Of a stretch of DNA of 64,000 nt, positions 46,178 to 54,474 are shown one piece after another. The stretch covers positions 186,001-250,000 of the forward strand of contig NZ_FOUG01000001.1 in assembly GCF_900114785.1 (NCBI RefSeq), read 5' to 3'. Both the position numbers and the translations under genes were made by a program. This stretch comes from Variovorax sp. OV329 (lineage in GTDB: Bacteria; Pseudomonadota; Gammaproteobacteria; Burkholderiales; Burkholderiaceae_C). Position 1 is the first letter of the stretch; every line of letters begins with the position of its first letter. The notes under the pieces were generated by a model that had not been told where the DNA came from, made no database searches, and saw only the letters and a list, made by a program, of their open reading frames with translations.

Positions 46178-46648
46178 ATGACCCGCATGGAGCACCTGCA
46201 AGCGCGCCTGGACGAACTGGACCGCCACCTGTTGGCGCTGTTGCAGGCCAACGCGCGTGCGCCGACGGCCGAGCTGGCGCGGCAGCTGAAGGTGGCGCGC
46301 ACCACGGTGGTGGCGCGCATCGCCCGGCTGGAGCGCGAGGGCATCGTGGCGGGCTACGGCCTGCGCCTGGGCGAGGCGCCTGAACAGGCGGCCGTGCGCG
46401 CCTTCTGCGCCTTGAGCGTGCAGGCGCGCGACGCCAGCGCCGTCATCAAGGCGCTGGAGCGCATGCCGGAAGTAGAGGGCGCCTGGGCGGTGAGCGGCGA
46501 ATCGGACTACATGGTGCTGCTGCGTTGCGCCACGCCGAAGCAACTGGATGATCTGCTGGACAGGCTGGGGCAGCTCGAAGGTGTGCGGCAGACCCAGACG
46601 TCGATGGTGCTGAGCCAGAAGATCGATCGCCGCGCGGTCGGCAACTGA
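46178..46648 (+). CDS. Lrp/AsnC-family transcriptional regulator
   Basis: This 156-residue protein has the N-terminal helix-turn-helix (LDRHLLALLQANARAPTAELA then RTTVVARIARLEREGIVAGY) and the C-terminal RAM/AsnC effector domain (GAWAVSGESDYMVLL). Lrp-type proteins sense amino acids. Divergent from the lysine dehydrogenase operon, with a perfect inverted repeat between, it is probably a lysine- or aminoadipate-responsive regulator (compare BkdR, LysM types). An internal ATG at 46187 is the alternative start. Confidence 0.92.
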   Translation: MTRMEHLQARLDELDRHLLALLQANARAPTAELARQLKVARTTVVARIARLEREGIVAGYGLRLGEAPEQAAVRAFCALSVQARDASAVIKALERMPEVEGAWAVSGESDYMVLLRCATPKQLDDLLDRLGQLEGVRQTQTSMVLSQKIDRRAVGN

Positions 46649-46672
46649 AAGAAGCTGAACAGGACGAGGACC

Positions 46673-47719
46673 ATGACCAAGACCACCCGATCATCGTCCC
46701 GCCCGGACCCCGCGCTGGCCATCGACCTCGCGCTGCAGGGCGGCGGCTCGCACGGCGCCTTCACCTGGGGCGTGCTGGACCGCCTGCTGGAGGAGCCCGG
46801 CTTGCGCATCGACGGCATCTCCGGCACCTCGGCCGGCGCCATGAATGCCGTCGTGCTGGCCCACGGGCACCTGCAAGGCGGCGCCGATGGTGCGAAAGAA
46901 GCGCTGGACACCTTCTGGCGGAAGGTGTCGGAGGCCGCGCTGCTCAGCCCCTTCAAGCGCAGCTTCCTGGACGTGCTCACCGGCCGCTGGACGCTGGACA
47001 ACTCGCCGGTCTTCGTGGCCATGGACATGGCTGCGCGCATCTGGTCGCCCTACAACCTCAACCCGCGCGGCGCCAACCCGCTGGGCGACCTGCTTGACGA
47101 GATGATCGACTTCGATGCGCTGGACCACTCGCCCATCCAGCTCTTCGTGACCGCCACCAACGTGCGCACTGGCCGCGCGCGTGTGTTCCGCAACGCGGAG
47201 CTCAGCACCTGCGCGCTGATGGCCTCGGCCTGCCTGCCCACGCTGTTCCAGGCCATCGAGATCGACGGCGACCCCTACTGGGACGGGGGCTACGCCGGCA
47301 ACCCCACCATCAGCCCGCTGGTGCGCGAGTGCGACGCCAACGACATCGTGCTGGTGCAGATCAACCCGGTGGAACGGCCCGGGGTGCCGCGCACGGCGGC
47401 GGAGATCCAGAACCGGCTCAACGAGGTGTCCTTCAACTCGCCGCTGCTCAAGGAGCTGCGCATGATCGCGCTGCTGCGCCAGGTCTCCGACCCCGGCCAT
47501 GCGGAGGGCGCGCTGTGGGCACGCATGCGCATGCACCGCATCGCGACGGACGCCATGCTGAAGCTGGGCTACTCGTCCAAGATGATCGCGGAGTGGGCCT
47601 TCCTGTGCGAACTGCGCGACGAGGGACGCAAGGCGGCGGACGACTTCCTGCGCTCGCATGGCGCGGACCTCGGCGTGCGCTCCTCGATGGACCTGGACGC
47701 GCTGATGGAGGGGGTCTAG
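46673..47719 (+). CDS. Patatin-like phospholipase
   Basis: This 348-residue protein has the patatin motifs: the oxyanion Gly-rich LQGGGSHGAFTWGVLD, the nucleophile GTSAGAMNAV (G-x-S-x-G) and DGGYAGNP (D-G-G) with the catalytic Asp. It should be a phospholipase/esterase of the RssA-type, cytoplasmic or membrane-bound. It begins 24 bp after the Lrp-type gene, and the GntP-type permease gene begins 2 bp after its stop, so co-transcription is likely. Confidence 0.92.
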   Translation: MTKTTRSSSRPDPALAIDLALQGGGSHGAFTWGVLDRLLEEPGLRIDGISGTSAGAMNAVVLAHGHLQGGADGAKEALDTFWRKVSEAALLSPFKRSFLDVLTGRWTLDNSPVFVAMDMAARIWSPYNLNPRGANPLGDLLDEMIDFDALDHSPIQLFVTATNVRTGRARVFRNAELSTCALMASACLPTLFQAIEIDGDPYWDGGYAGNPTISPLVRECDANDIVLVQINPVERPGVPRTAAEIQNRLNEVSFNSPLLKELRMIALLRQVSDPGHAEGALWARMRMHRIATDAMLKLGYSSKMIAEWAFLCELRDEGRKAADDFLRSHGADLGVRSSMDLDALMEGV

Positions 47720-47721
47720 GC

Positions 47722-49185
47722 ATGAGTCTCGCAGGCATCCTTCTCGGCCTGGGTCTGCTGATCTGGCTCTCGTACCGCGGCTGGAGCGTGCTGGTGCTGG
47801 CGCCGGTGGCCGCTCTGGTGGCGGCGCTGTGCTCCGGCGAGCCTTTGCTGGCGCACTGGACGCAGACCTTCATGCTCTCGGCGGCGGGCTTCGTCGCGCA
47901 GTTCTTTCCGCTGTTTCTGTTGGGCGCGATCTTCGGGAAGATGATGGACGACAGCGGGTCGGTCAGCACCATCGCCAGCTTCATGACGCAGCGCCTGGGC
48001 CCGAAGCGCGCGGTGCTGGCCGTGGTGGTGGCAGGCGCGCTCGTCACCTACGGAGGCGTCAGCCTGTTCGTGGCCTTCTTCGTGCTCGCGCCGATGGCGC
48101 ATGCGCTCTTCAGGGCGGGCAATGTTCCGGCCCGGCTGATGCCGGCCGCGCTGGCGCTGGGCACCTCCACCTTCACCATGACGGCGCTGCCCGGCAGCCC
48201 GGCCATCCAGAACGCGATCCCGATGCCTTTCTTCGGCACCACCGCCTTCGCGGCGCCGGGTCTCGGCTTCATCGCCGCCGTCATCATGATGGGCTTCGGC
48301 ATGTGGTGGCTGGGCCGCGCGCAGGCCGCAGCGGGCCGCGCCGGCGAAGGCTATGCAGCGCCGGCCGCCGCCGAGGTGCATCGCGGCGCTGCGGAAGATG
48401 CGCTGGTGCGCGAGCGTGCCAGCACTTCGGGCAGCTTCGACCCCAGCGAGGCGGTGCGCGGCGGGCAGGGCGGTGCCGCTGCGGCACCCGGCATCGTCGT
48501 GGCGCTGCTGCCGCTGGGCGTGGTGGTGCTGGTGAACCTGCTGATGTCCACCGTGGTCTTTCCCCGCATGAACCTGGACTACCTGGCGCAGCCGCAGTTC
48601 GGAGGCATCACGCTGGCGGCCGTGGGCGGCGTCTGGTCGGTGCTGGTGGCGTTGAGCGTGGCCATCGTGGTGCTGGCGCTGCTCAACCGGGGGCGGCTGG
48701 CGTCGTTGCGCGCCACGGTCGATGCAGGCGCCAACGCCTCGGTGCTGCCGGTGCTGTCGGTGGCCAGCCTGGTGGGCTTCGGATCGGTCGTGGCTGCCAT
48801 GCCGGCCTTTGCGGCCGTGCGCGAATGGGTGCTGGGCATCGGCGGCGGGCCGCTGGTGTCGCTGGCCGTGTCGACCAACATCCTGGCCGCGCTCACTGGA
48901 TCGGCTTCCGGCGGCCTCACCATCGCCCTGGATGCGCTGGGCCACACCTACATGCAACTGGCCGCGCAGACCGGCATCGACCCGGCCCTGATGCACCGCG
49001 TGGCGGTGATCGGCGCCGGCACGCTGGACAGCCTGCCGCACAACGGGGCGGTCGTCACCCTGCTGGCCGTGTGCGGCAGCACCCACAAGGCGAGCTACCG
49101 GGACATCGTGATGGTGGCCATCGTCGGCGCGCTGCTGGCGCTGGTGGCGGTGATTGCGCTGGGGTCGGTGCTCGGCTCGTTCTGA
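47722..49185 (+). CDS. GntP-family permease
   Basis: This 487-residue polytopic transporter has about 12 hydrophobic segments and family stretches GKMMDDSGSVSTIASFM and GTSTFTMTALPGSPAIQN. Near the C-terminus TGSASGGLTIALDALG and DSLPHNGAVVTLL are characteristic of GntP and related hydroxy-acid permeases. The likely substrate is gluconate, 3-hydroxybutyrate or another small acid, in symport with protons. It follows the patatin gene by 2 bp. A bidirectional terminator lies 18 bp downstream. Confidence 0.88.
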   Translation: MSLAGILLGLGLLIWLSYRGWSVLVLAPVAALVAALCSGEPLLAHWTQTFMLSAAGFVAQFFPLFLLGAIFGKMMDDSGSVSTIASFMTQRLGPKRAVLAVVVAGALVTYGGVSLFVAFFVLAPMAHALFRAGNVPARLMPAALALGTSTFTMTALPGSPAIQNAIPMPFFGTTAFAAPGLGFIAAVIMMGFGMWWLGRAQAAAGRAGEGYAAPAAAEVHRGAAEDALVRERASTSGSFDPSEAVRGGQGGAAAAPGIVVALLPLGVVVLVNLLMSTVVFPRMNLDYLAQPQFGGITLAAVGGVWSVLVALSVAIVVLALLNRGRLASLRATVDAGANASVLPVLSVASLVGFGSVVAAMPAFAAVREWVLGIGGGPLVSLAVSTNILAALTGSASGGLTIALDALGHTYMQLAAQTGIDPALMHRVAVIGAGTLDSLPHNGAVVTLLAVCGSTHKASYRDIVMVAIVGALLALVAVIALGSVLGSF

Positions 49186-49203
49186 TCGCCGTGCGGCCAA
49201 AAG

Positions 49204-49236
49204 AAAAAGCCCGTCATCCGGGGATGACGGGCTTTT
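49204..49236. terminator. Bidirectional Rho-independent terminator
   Basis: An AAAAAGCCCGTCATC arm pairs with GATGACGGGCTTTT across CGGG, with an A-run on one side and a T-run on the other. It ends the GntP gene (and, on the minus strand, anything read out of the tRNA fragment side). Confidence 0.9.
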
Positions 49237-49242
49237 CAGTTT

Positions 49243-49292
49243 TGGTGCCGGAGAGATGAATCGAACACCCGACCTTCTCATTACGAATGAGA
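49243..49292 (-). tRNA. 3' half of tRNA-Thr (anticodon CGU), attachment site of an integrated element
   Basis: Read on the minus strand, the sequence contains the anticodon arm TCTCA-TTCGTAA-TGAGA (49276-49292, anticodon CGT), a TTCGATTC T-loop, and an acceptor end CTCCGGC followed by discriminator A and CCA (49243-49253). No matching 5' half (GCCGGAG...) exists to the right, where only integrase-region DNA is found. The T-arm differs from the usual tRNA-Thr, as in a displaced fragment no longer under selection. It should mark the left junction of an element inserted in the tRNA gene, with the intact copy beyond the right edge. Confidence 0.7.
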
Positions 49293-49383
49293 GGAGGTTG
49301 GGCTAACGAACATCCATGTAGGTTGCTCTATCTATATAAGTCAACAACTTAGGTATACTGACCGTACCTTCTCATAATAGGAA

Positions 49384-50847
49384 TTGCCAGAATTCATTTC
49401 CCAGGCATTTCCCACAACACCTGAGAAGTTCGAAAGGTGTGCCGTGTCAGCTTCGCTAGCAATTCTCGACGCCCTCAAGACTCCTGGCTTGCCAGACGCC
49501 CAGCGCCTGGCGCTTGTGGCAGCGTTGGAATCTCTCACCGCCGGTGCTGAAGCGCTCGCGACGAAAACCATTTCAACGCGCAAGCCGCGCAGCGCAGCGC
49601 CAGAGCGCAAGGCCGAGAGCGTGCGCCTAACTCGTGAATCCATCGCGGCCATGGAATTGCCGAAGGCCGGTGAGCGCCTGGTGTACGACACAGCATGCCA
49701 ACAGCTTGCCGTTCGCCTTCGCCCTGGAAGCCGAACCTATGTATTCGTGATGTGGGACCGTGAGCGCCGCCGCGCGGTGAAGGTGACGCTTGGCAAGGCC
49801 GGTGCTCTGACGCCCGAACAGGCCCGCGCCCAAGCACAGCGGAAGGTGGCCGAAGTTGCAGACGGGAAAGACGCGCGTCGCAAGGTGCCCGATTCGGTGA
49901 CTGTCGGCGATGTGTGGCCCGTCTATCTGCGCGAGGGCAAGCCGCGCAAGAAGGAAGCTTGGAAGCCCCGCTATCGTTTGGACCTAGAGCGCGCTGCCGC
50001 CCCTGGAGGCGAAACAAAAAAGCGAGGGCAAGGCGTCACGAAGCCTGGGCCGCTCGCGTCCTTGATGGGTTTGCGTCTAAGCGAAATCAATCGCGATGCC
50101 CTATCGACGTGGCATGCAGAGCAAGCAAAGCGCGGCCCCGTGCAGGCCGCTCGCGCCGCTGCGATGTTCGCCGGCTTCATCGCCTGGTGCGGCACTCGCA
50201 CGGACTATCGTGAACTGGTGGACGAGACCGCCGCGAAGGCCAGCAACTTGGCCCACGTTCTGCCCGCGCTGAAACGGCGGACCGATGCCTTGGACCGAGC
50301 GCACTTGCCTGCCTGGTTTGCCGCTGTGCGCGCGCTGCCGAACGCCACAGCAGCGGCCTACCTTCAGGCGTTGGTGCTTACGGGCGCGCGGCGCGAAGAA
50401 ATGGGCGCCCTCGCGTGGGCGGACGTGGACACGAAGGCTGGCACGCTCACGATCAACGACAAGTTCGAGGCGCGCCGCACCATCCCTTTGACATCGCACT
50501 TGGCTGGACTGATTGACGCGTTGCCGCGTTTAAACGCATTCGTATTCGCTAGCCCTACCGCGAAATCTGGGCACATTGCAGAGCCGCGCAGCCCGCTTGA
50601 AGACGCGTTGAATGCGGCAGAGCTTCCGCACCTATCCATCCACGGGTTGCGGCGCAGCTTCGCGCTGTTCGGTGAAGCTGCGGGCGTGCCTGCTGGAGCT
50701 GTTGCGCAAATCATGGGCCACAAGCCAAGCGCAACTCACGAGGGCTACAAGCCGCGTCGAATCGAAGATTTGCGTGAACATGCCGAACGCATCGAGAAGT
50801 TCATTCTCGAGCGGGCTCGAATCGTGGTCGATGGTGAAACACCATGA
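49384..50847 (+). CDS. Tyrosine-type site-specific integrase
   Basis: This integrase of about 487 residues catalyses recombination at the tRNA-Thr attachment site about 100 bp away. The catalytic residues are visible: Arg336 in TGARREEMGALAW, His420-x-x-Arg423 (HGLRRSF), His446 in MGHKPS and Tyr455 as nucleophile in THEGYKPRR. The N-terminal part has an arm-type and core-binding region. The annotated start is TTG 49384, and GTG 49444 is an alternative. It overlaps the next gene by 4 bp. Codon use is visibly less GC-biased than the flanking chromosome. Confidence 0.93.
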   Translation: MPEFISQAFPTTPEKFERCAVSASLAILDALKTPGLPDAQRLALVAALESLTAGAEALATKTISTRKPRSAAPERKAESVRLTRESIAAMELPKAGERLVYDTACQQLAVRLRPGSRTYVFVMWDRERRRAVKVTLGKAGALTPEQARAQAQRKVAEVADGKDARRKVPDSVTVGDVWPVYLREGKPRKKEAWKPRYRLDLERAAAPGGETKKRGQGVTKPGPLASLMGLRLSEINRDALSTWHAEQAKRGPVQAARAAAMFAGFIAWCGTRTDYRELVDETAAKASNLAHVLPALKRRTDALDRAHLPAWFAAVRALPNATAAAYLQALVLTGARREEMGALAWADVDTKAGTLTINDKFEARRTIPLTSHLAGLIDALPRLNAFVFASPTAKSGHIAEPRSPLEDALNAAELPHLSIHGLRRSFALFGEAAGVPAGAVAQIMGHKPSATHEGYKPRRIEDLREHAERIEKFILERARIVVDGETP

Positions 50848-51371
50848 ATGAGGAAAAAAGGGGCAGGGGGCGGCCTCGGAAGGACGCTGTTCGCGACTTC
50901 ATGCAGCCGCGCAGCCCGCAATGGGTCGCGCGCGCCGTGTTCAAAGCTGAGGCGGAGTTCGGCCTAAAACGTATGCAAGCCGTGGATTTGGTCTTGAAGA
51001 ACATCGGACTACCGGCGACCGATCGAGAAAAAGTGAAGCGCTATGCGAGCAGACACAGTAACTTGCGTGACTTGGTCAACACAATGGACCAAGCACAGCG
51101 ATCAGCACCGGTGATCGGTTCTGCGATCCGTGACACTGACGTAATCCGCAGAGAGGTGAGCCGACGTATGGCGGACTTCAGTGATCCAGTGCTGAAAGAC
51201 GCTAAGGGTGTGCTCGAACTATCGTTCTTCAAGCTTCGAAAGCTTCTTGTCGCTCAGAAGATTGACGGAAATCTTCCAGGCTGGTTCATCGAGTGCGTTC
51301 GCGCGAACGGCAACGCCAACGGCTCCGAGCTGATGCGACTACTGGAGCGTGCTGCTTTAGAGCAAAGCTGA
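50844..51371 (+). CDS. Hypothetical protein with AT-hook-like N-terminus (integrase-coupled)
   Basis: This 175-residue protein is not recognised. It begins MNEEKRGRGRPRKDAVRDF, with an AT-hook-like RGRPRK core, and the rest is predominantly helical and charged. It overlaps the integrase gene by 4 bp (ATGA), so the two are coupled. It may be a recombination accessory factor or a DNA-binding regulator of the element. No enzymatic motif is visible. Confidence 0.7.
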   Translation: MNEEKRGRGRPRKDAVRDFMQPRSPQWVARAVFKAEAEFGLKRMQAVDLVLKNIGLPATDREKVKRYASRHSNLRDLVNTMDQAQRSAPVIGSAIRDTDVIRREVSRRMADFSDPVLKDAKGVLELSFFKLRKLLVAQKIDGNLPGWFIECVRANGNANGSELMRLLERAALEQS

Positions 51372-51465
51372 TTTGTTGTCCCCAAACGGGGTCAAAGCCG
51401 CGTCGATCATCTCAACACATTAACGGAGCGCGCTGTGCGTTTCGTAGAGTTGAAGGTGATCAACA

Positions 51466-51672
51466 GTGCAAACTGACATCCAACCCGATGCGCTGCTAGA
51501 CGACATACGTGCGGCGAAATTCCTTGGCGTCGCGCCGAAGACATTGCCCGTCTGGCGCAGTACCCGGCGCGTCGAAATCCCGTACATCAAGATCGGCCGC
51601 TGTGTGCGATATCGCCTCAGCGACCTCCAGCGCTTCGTCGAGGCGAAGACGATTGGAGTGGCCCAATCTTGA
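51466..51672 (+). CDS. AlpA/excisionase-like helix-turn-helix protein
   Basis: This 68-residue protein (GTG start) has a MerR-like winged-helix DNA-binding part with AAKFLGVAPKTLPVWRSTRRVEIPYIKIGRCVRYRLSDLQRFVE, the type found in AlpA and phage excisionases (shown here in parts: AAKFLGVAPKTL and IKIGRCVRYRLSDL). It may act in excision of the element or as activator of early genes. It lies between the integrase pair and the primase-helicase. A hairpin (GAAGGCCC/GGGCCTTC, 51686-51717) follows its stop. Confidence 0.8.
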   Translation: MQTDIQPDALLDDIRAAKFLGVAPKTLPVWRSTRRVEIPYIKIGRCVRYRLSDLQRFVEAKTIGVAQS

Positions 51673-52025
51673 TTCCAGAAGTAGCGAAGGCCCCACGGCG
51701 GCAACCGCAGGGCCTTCAGGAAAACACACATTCAAAGCAGATTCTACCCACGGGTAGAAAAACGTGGCAGCCGCCTTTTTGCAAGGTGTTGCAACGCTAC
51801 TGTGACCTGGTGATTGTCCCGCACCAGAAGCTGGCTCGCAGTCCGGCCCAGCTGCATGCGCAACGCTTGGCAGCGGCATGGAAAACGGTACTCTGTCGCC
51901 CAAGTATTGCGCCTGATCTTGCGATGATGGCAGCCGTTGCACCACAGCGTGTGCGATTTCCATTTACAGAAATGGAAGCCTTTCGGATGCAGGTTGATGC
52001 GCTTCACATGCGGGGCGCCAATTGA
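51669..52025 (+). CDS. Doubtful small ORF upstream of the primase gene
   Basis: An open frame of 118 residues (TTG start) covers the 350 bp between the AlpA-like and primase genes and overlaps the primase start by 4 bp. The first third overlaps a hairpin and a palindrome. I recognise no domain. It may be a genuine small gene, because phage-type elements seldom leave such gaps, but the region could also be regulatory only. A minus-strand frame (51744-52079) is equally weak. Confidence 0.25.
   Translation: MIPEVAKAPRRQPQGLQENTHSKQILPTGRKTWQPPFCKVLQRYCDLVIVPHQKLARSPAQLHAQRLAAAWKTVLCRPSIAPDLAMMAAVAPQRVRFPFTEMEAFRMQVDALHMRGAN
51686..51717 (+). terminator. Hairpin after the AlpA-like gene (terminator-like, no T-run)
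   Basis: GAAGGCCC (51686-51693) pairs with GGGCCTTC (51710-51717), with a GCGG/CCGC inner stem. There is no T-run, so it may be a weak terminator or an RNA structural element. Confidence 0.35.
51742..51759. repeat. 18-bp palindrome in the element's early region
   Basis: TTCTACCC-AC-GGGTAGAA is a perfect inverted repeat with 8-bp arms and a 2-bp centre, without a T-run. It is a candidate operator for the element's regulator between the AlpA-like gene and the primase gene. Confidence 0.45.
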
Positions 52026-54289
52026 GCGCGCAGCTTCAGCGGTCACCCTTAGGGCGCGCTGCGTCGGCCTTGTGGGCATGTGATCCGAATTGCAGTCGAG
52101 CCGATTGGGTGCGCCTCGGGATGGCCGCCATAGACGCCGGGCTGGAATTTGATGAATTCAATTCCTGGAGCGCGCAGGCCGCCAACTACGGCGGCATGAG
52201 CGACACGCTTGCTATGTGGCGTTCCATCAAACCGGGCGGTGTCACTGAACGCACGCTGTTCGATAAGGCGCTCGCCAGCGGCTGGCGCGACGATGTGCCC
52301 GCGAGGGCGTTTAAACGCGCGGAGCCGAAACGCGATCCTGAACCGAAGCGTGCGCCAGCGTGGCCGGTCGCGACCGCATGGGATGAATGCGTGTCCGCGA
52401 CCGGTGACCATCCCTACATTCGCAGCAAGGGCGGCATGCCGGATGGATTGCGCGTCTATCCGGGCAACGCACCGCCGCGTCAGGTGTGCCGCAAAGACGT
52501 TCGGGGCTGGTTGGCTGTTCCTGCTTTCGACAAGTCGGGCGCGCTGGTGACGCTGCAATTCATTTCACCCGCGCCTCGCGGCGGCAAACTCAACTTGCCG
52601 GGGCATCCAGTGGCCGGATGGTTCACGCTCGGTGACCCGACGCCAGGCGCCACCGTTTATGTTACCGAAGGCGTGGGCGCGGCCTGGGCAGCGCATCAAG
52701 CGACCGGCGCCGCTGCGCGAGTGGCGTTCGGCGCCGGAAACCAGCACAAGGTCGCGGAGGAGGTGAAACAGGCCGGCGCGCTGCCCGTCATCGTCGCTGA
52801 CCGAGGCAAAGAGCAGCATTGCGAAAAGGCAGCGTCGGAGGTCGGATGCGCTTGGGTGGCGATGCCTTCCGACTTAGCCGATAACGGTGACCTGGACGAC
52901 ATCAAGCGGACCTGTGGACTGGACGCTGTACGCGCCGTGCTACGGAACGCGCGGACGCCGTTAGCCGCGAACGACTGCAACGCTGACGGCGCGTTGCTGG
53001 AGAACTTCCATGCCCATATGCCGACGCACAGCTACCTATTCGTGCCCACGCGCGACCTGTGGCCGGCGGCATCGGTGAATGGCCGCATTACCGATTGGCC
53101 GAAGAACCCGGCGACGCTGAAGCTTATGAAACCGTCTGACTGGCTGGACGCGCACCGTCCAATCGAACAGATGACTTGGAACCCCGACGAGCCCGAACTA
53201 ATCGCCGGCCGCGTGATGCAGGTTAACGGGTGGGCCGTGCACCCCGGAGCCAGGGTCTTCAATCTCTACCGCGCGCCCTCCATCATTGCCGGCGATGCGC
53301 GCCGCGCCGAACGTTGGCGCAGCCACTTGCGCACGGTGTACCCAAGCGAGGCCGACCACATCGAGAAATGGCTTGCACAGCGCGTGCAGCAGCCTGGCGT
53401 GAAAGTGAATCACGCGCTGGTGCTGGGAGGGTCGCAGGGCACGGGGAAAGACACGCTGCTGGAGCCGGTCCGCGCTGGGGTCGGTTCGTGGAACTGGCAG
53501 GACATCAAGCCCACTGAAATGCTGGGCCGGTTCAATGGATGGGCGAAGGCTGTTGTTGTGCGCATCAACGAGTTGCGCGACCTCGGGGAATCCGATCGGT
53601 TCGCGTTCTACGACCACAGCAAGACGTACATAGCCGCACCCCCCGATGTCATCCGGGTCGACGAAAAGAACCTGCGCGAGCATTACGTGTGGAACGTGAT
53701 GGGTGTCATTCTGACGACCAATCACAAGACGGATGGGCTGTTCCTTCCGCCCGACGACCGCCGCCACTTTGTCGCTTGGAGTGAGGCGAAGCGCGAGGAC
53801 TTCGCCGAGGGCTACTGGCGCGAGTTGTGGAGCTGGTACCAGCGCGGCGGGATTGGAGACATAGTGGCGTTCCTGCGAAGCCTGGACATCACCCGCTTTG
53901 ATCCGAAGGCAGAGCCACCGAAGACGGCTGCCTTTTGGGCCATCGTTCAGACCAATGAGGCACCAGAGTCGAGTGAACTGCGCGACATCCTGGAAAAGAT
54001 GGCAAGTCCTGCCGCCTTCACGATTGCGGACCTGGCACTGCGCGCCGGTCACGAAAGGATGTTCGACCTGGAAGGCGAGCTCAAGGACCGAAAGAATCGC
54101 CGGTCCATGCCGCACAAGCTAGAGCGCGTGGGCTATGTGCCAGTGCGCAACCCCGACGCCGACGATGGGCTGTTCAAGGTCGATGGCAAGCGCCAGGCCG
54201 TCTATGGACAGCAGGACCTGACGCTTCCGGCGCGGATCGATGCGGCTCGCGCCCTGGCCCGCCGTCAGTCAAGTCGGTTGAATCAGTGA
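52022..54289 (+). CDS. Phage/satellite-type primase-helicase
   Basis: This 755-residue protein has a PriCT-like N-terminal segment (WVRLGMAAIDAGLEFDEFNSW), a zinc-free primase/Toprim-like part around VTEGVGAAWAAHQATG and IVADRGKEQHCEKAA, and a C-terminal SF3-like helicase (DUF5906 type) with Walker A LGGSQGTGKDTLLEP. A Walker-B-like region and LTTNHKTDG motif follow. It should prime and unwind the element's own replication origin. The start appears to be TTG 52022, which overlaps the upstream frame. Such genes are typical of satellite prophages and integrative elements in Burkholderiales. Confidence 0.85.
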   Translation: MSAQLQRSPLGRAASALWACDPNCSRADWVRLGMAAIDAGLEFDEFNSWSAQAANYGGMSDTLAMWRSIKPGGVTERTLFDKALASGWRDDVPARAFKRAEPKRDPEPKRAPAWPVATAWDECVSATGDHPYIRSKGGMPDGLRVYPGNAPPRQVCRKDVRGWLAVPAFDKSGALVTLQFISPAPRGGKLNLPGHPVAGWFTLGDPTPGATVYVTEGVGAAWAAHQATGAAARVAFGAGNQHKVAEEVKQAGALPVIVADRGKEQHCEKAASEVGCAWVAMPSDLADNGDLDDIKRTCGLDAVRAVLRNARTPLAANDCNADGALLENFHAHMPTHSYLFVPTRDLWPAASVNGRITDWPKNPATLKLMKPSDWLDAHRPIEQMTWNPDEPELIAGRVMQVNGWAVHPGARVFNLYRAPSIIAGDARRAERWRSHLRTVYPSEADHIEKWLAQRVQQPGVKVNHALVLGGSQGTGKDTLLEPVRAGVGSWNWQDIKPTEMLGRFNGWAKAVVVRINELRDLGESDRFAFYDHSKTYIAAPPDVIRVDEKNLREHYVWNVMGVILTTNHKTDGLFLPPDDRRHFVAWSEAKREDFAEGYWRELWSWYQRGGIGDIVAFLRSLDITRFDPKAEPPKTAAFWAIVQTNEAPESSELRDILEKMASPAAFTIADLALRAGHERMFDLEGELKDRKNRRSMPHKLERVGYVPVRNPDADDGLFKVDGKRQAVYGQQDLTLPARIDAARALARRQSSRLNQ

Positions 54290-54391
54290 AAAAACATCTT
54301 GATTCCTATGCACCCCCGTCCACGTTCCTATCCATCAAAACTGATGAGTCAGAACGTGAATGGAGGTGCTCCGCAATGCGGATGGTTTTTG

Positions 54392-54418
54392 ACTGATCGT
54401 ACTGACCAGACTGACCAC
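54392..54418 (+). repeat. Three tandem 9-bp repeats, iteron-like
   Basis: ACTGATCGT, ACTGACCAG and ACTGACCAC follow each other without spacing, downstream of the primase-helicase gene. Their consensus ACTGAYCRN and their position suggest initiator-binding iterons of an element origin. The 180 bp between the primase stop and the next gene holds no other convincing feature. Confidence 0.4.
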
Positions 54419-54474
54419 GATTCGAGCCGACTAGATGACCAACCTACACAGTGATCAATCAAGACATCAGCAAC

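Noticed and set aside
49293..49335. TAGAGCA on the minus strand near 49330 as a possible D-arm of an intact tRNA-Thr
   Set aside because: No acceptor stem partner (GCCGGAG) and about 35 extra bases before the anticodon arm, so it is probably coincidence.
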